From positions 1 to 6,080 of the forward strand of contig URNU01000096.1 in NCBI GenBank assembly GCA_900549275.1: a DNA stretch of 6,080 nt, in the 5' to 3' direction. The number at the start of each line of letters is the position of its first letter. The first letter of the stretch is position 1. The position numbers and the translations under genes are program-made. Shown piece after piece: positions 4,549 through 6,080 of the stretch. This stretch comes from an uncultured Collinsella sp. (GTDB lineage: Bacteria; Actinomycetota; Coriobacteriia; Coriobacteriales; Coriobacteriaceae). Below the pieces are notes generated by a model, which did not search any database, had not been told where the DNA came from, and worked only from the letters and a program-made list of their open reading frames with translations.

Positions 4549-6080
4549 CGTATGTATCGAGGTATTCCTGCTTGAGCGTCTGCGAGGACGACTTGATCTT
4601 TTCCACGAGCGTGCCGGCCTCGATGAAGTAGAACGAGTTGGTGAGGTCTGCCAGGTCGTCGAGCAGATGGCTTGAAATGAGCACGCTTCGTCCCCGCGCC
4701 ACCTCGCTGCGCATCGCGTCGCAGGAGGTTTTCCGTTTTCCCGGATCGAGGCCGTTCAGCGGTTCATCGAGGATAAGGTACGGGCAACCGGTCGATATCG
4801 CCATGGCAAGCTTTACCTGCTGCTTCATTCCTGTCGAGAGTTTACGGGTCGGCTTGTCGAGATATGGGGAGATTCCGAGGGAGCTGCAGAGCGAGTCGAT
4901 GTCGGCGGCCGATTTCCACGCCTCCCTAACGAAAGCAAGGTGCTCGATGGCCGATAGCGTGGGATAGAGATCCGCGCTGCCCGAAGAGCTCAGGTAGACG
5001 AGTTCTGCAAATTCGGCTGATCGACGTTGGCAGATTCCGTCTGCCGCCAGGCTTCCCGAGCGGATGCGGGTGGGAAATTGGCCCGACAGCGCTTCAAGAA
5101 GGGTGGTTTTCCCCGAGCCGTTGGGAGCAACGAGGCCCGCCGCCGTTCCCGGGCTCAGGAAAAGCGACCCGATTGAAAGTATCGTCGTGCTTCCGTATCC
5201 CACGCTCACGTCCAGAAGCTCGAGCCCATGGTGCTTTTTCGCGGGTCCAGACTGTTTGGGCGAACGTGTCGCAACGGCGCCGACCGCAAAAAAGACCGCG
5301 ACGTATGCCAGGGCCACGGCAAGCATCGATGCACCGCTTGAACCGGAGCCAATGAATTCTGTCGGGAAGCATCCTACGTAACCCGTTGCCTCGATAGGCG
5401 AGAATACGGCCAGCGGCAGGAGATTGAGCGCGGCGTTATGCTCCAGTGCCGAATCGGACAGTAACGGGAATACCGGGGCCGCGACAAGCAGCGCGGAGGT
5501 AAGGGGGCCCGCGAGGACGCGCCTCGTTGCGGTCGATAGGACGACGGAACAAACGGATATCAAGGTTCCGCCCGCAAGAAGCGCGATAAGCAGGGCTGTG
5601 AAGACGTTTCCCGCAGTCGTGGTGGTAAGCGCGCCGTCATGGAAGAAGGCGATCGGGTACCCAATTTGCCCGAAGCCGTTTAGGGCCAAGGCGTAAATGC
5701 CCCCGGGTGCAAGGCCGGCGAGGAGCATCGCGGTCCCCGCGGCGATTATCGAAAACACGATCTGGATAAGGCGCCGGAATTTGGGCACGGGCGCCTTTGC
5801 CGCCAGGGTCCCGGGCCTTGTGGCGCCGAGCACGAGTATCGACGAGAGAAGGAAGGGGATGAAGGGAAGGAAAGACGGCGCCGTGGCAATGGCGTAAGGC
5901 AGGAAGGAAAGGAATGGCAGGTCGTTTGCGGAGGCCGGGATATCCGTGATGCCGGAGCTGCTCAGGGCACGGCAATATGCGAGCGCTGCGTCATTGGTCT
6001 CTCGGTCTCCCACGATGGACCCGGATTGGAAGCCTTCGCCCATGAGCGCGTAGTAGCTCTCGGCAGAATCGAGAAAGGCG
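4535..6080 (-). CDS. ABC exporter: membrane domain fused to ATP-binding domain; N-terminal end outside window
   Basis: The frame is open to the right edge (AFLDSAESYYAL precedes the Met codon at 6043), so this Met is probably internal. Numbering from it, hydrophobic segments lie near 44-73, 91-111, 146-168, 178-195 and 238-259, an ABC-2-type membrane domain. A charged linker (260-272) leads to one ATPase domain with Walker A APNGSGKTT (306-314), signature LSTGM (402-406), Walker B LILDEP (423-428), D-loop GLD (431-433) and switch His459 in SSHLL. The first Gly of Walker A is Ala, and the Q-loop position reads VYLSSSGS (349-356) with no Gln. It presumably exports or extrudes a peptide, lipid or drug as a homodimer at the cytoplasmic membrane; the substrate is unknown. 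The stop overlaps the ribosome binding site region of the next gene, so the two form an operon. Membrane-then-ATPase fusions with a small secreted partner occur in export or self-protection loci, but that role is inferred. Confidence 0.88.
   Translation of the reverse strand, partial: AFLDSAESYYALMGEGFQSGSIVGDRETNDAALAYCRALSSSGITDIPASANDLPFLSFLPYAIATAPSFLPFIPFLLSSILVLGATRPGTLAAKAPVPKFRRLIQIVFSIIAAGTAMLLAGLAPGGIYALALNGFGQIGYPIAFFHDGALTTTTAGNVFTALLIALLAGGTLISVCSVVLSTATRRVLAGPLTSALLVAAPVFPLLSDSALEHNAALNLLPLAVFSPIEATGYVGCFPTEFIGSGSSGASMLAVALAYVAVFFAVGAVATRSPKQSGPAKKHHGLELLDVSVGYGSTTILSIGSLFLSPGTAAGLVAPNGSGKTTLLEALSGQFPTRIRSGSLAADGICQRRSAEFAELVYLSSSGSADLYPTLSAIEHLAFVREAWKSAADIDSLCSSLGISPYLDKPTRKLSTGMKQQVKLAMAISTGCPYLILDEPLNGLDPGKRKTSCDAMRSEVARGRSVLISSHLLDDLADLTNSFYFIEAGTLVEKIKSSSQTLKQEYLDTYEGGE

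Noticed and set aside
5064..5897. Several open frames on both strands opposite or beside the ABC exporter gene
   Set aside because: They overlap a gene with all ABC motifs in order; their products are Arg/Pro/Ala-rich and lack ribosome binding sites.

Overview
The window looks like a GC-rich Gram-positive actinobacterial chromosome, most likely Coriobacteriia (Collinsella/Olsenella-like). This is inferred from the GC-rich codon use of the coaBC end, a tRNA-Pro(GGG) with encoded CCA, a DUF6273-type surface protein, and the absence of Gram-negative features. The genus is a guess and no database search was possible.

Left edge (1-786) is core genome: the 3' end of coaBC, a tRNA-Pro(GGG) gene with its own promoter, and a strong intrinsic terminator. 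A gene-poor stretch (787-1205) full of inverted repeats follows.

The middle (1206-4100) is an accessory, partly decayed region. Its intact centrepiece is a minus-strand gene (1249-2235). It joins an Flp/type IVb pilin leader and membrane helix to a C-terminal DUF6273-like domain. A run of nine G (coding strand) sits inside the leader, two bases from the second of two closely spaced ATG codons. This has the form of a slippage-driven phase-variable surface adhesin, and no other Tad/Flp assembly gene is in view. Around it lie broken genes: an unrecognised minus-strand fragment, a thioredoxin-like gene that has lost its CxxC core, a small secreted Cys-containing protein with an ATA in place of ATG and a frameshift at a T6 run, and the C-terminal part of a DEDDh exonuclease. 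One small three-helix membrane protein (3414-3653) appears intact.

The right part (4104-6080, minus strand) is a two-gene operon. The first gene is an ABC exporter with the membrane domain fused ahead of the ATPase domain; it runs off the right edge. It is followed after one base by a small membrane-anchored, beta-rich, Cys-containing protein. That protein's well-placed ATG is out of frame with its body. The pair could be an export or self-protection module, but the substrate is unknown.

Overall, two homopolymer runs (C9, T6) and several single-base frame breaks recur. They may reflect contingency switching, gene decay or base-calling error, and raw reads would decide which.
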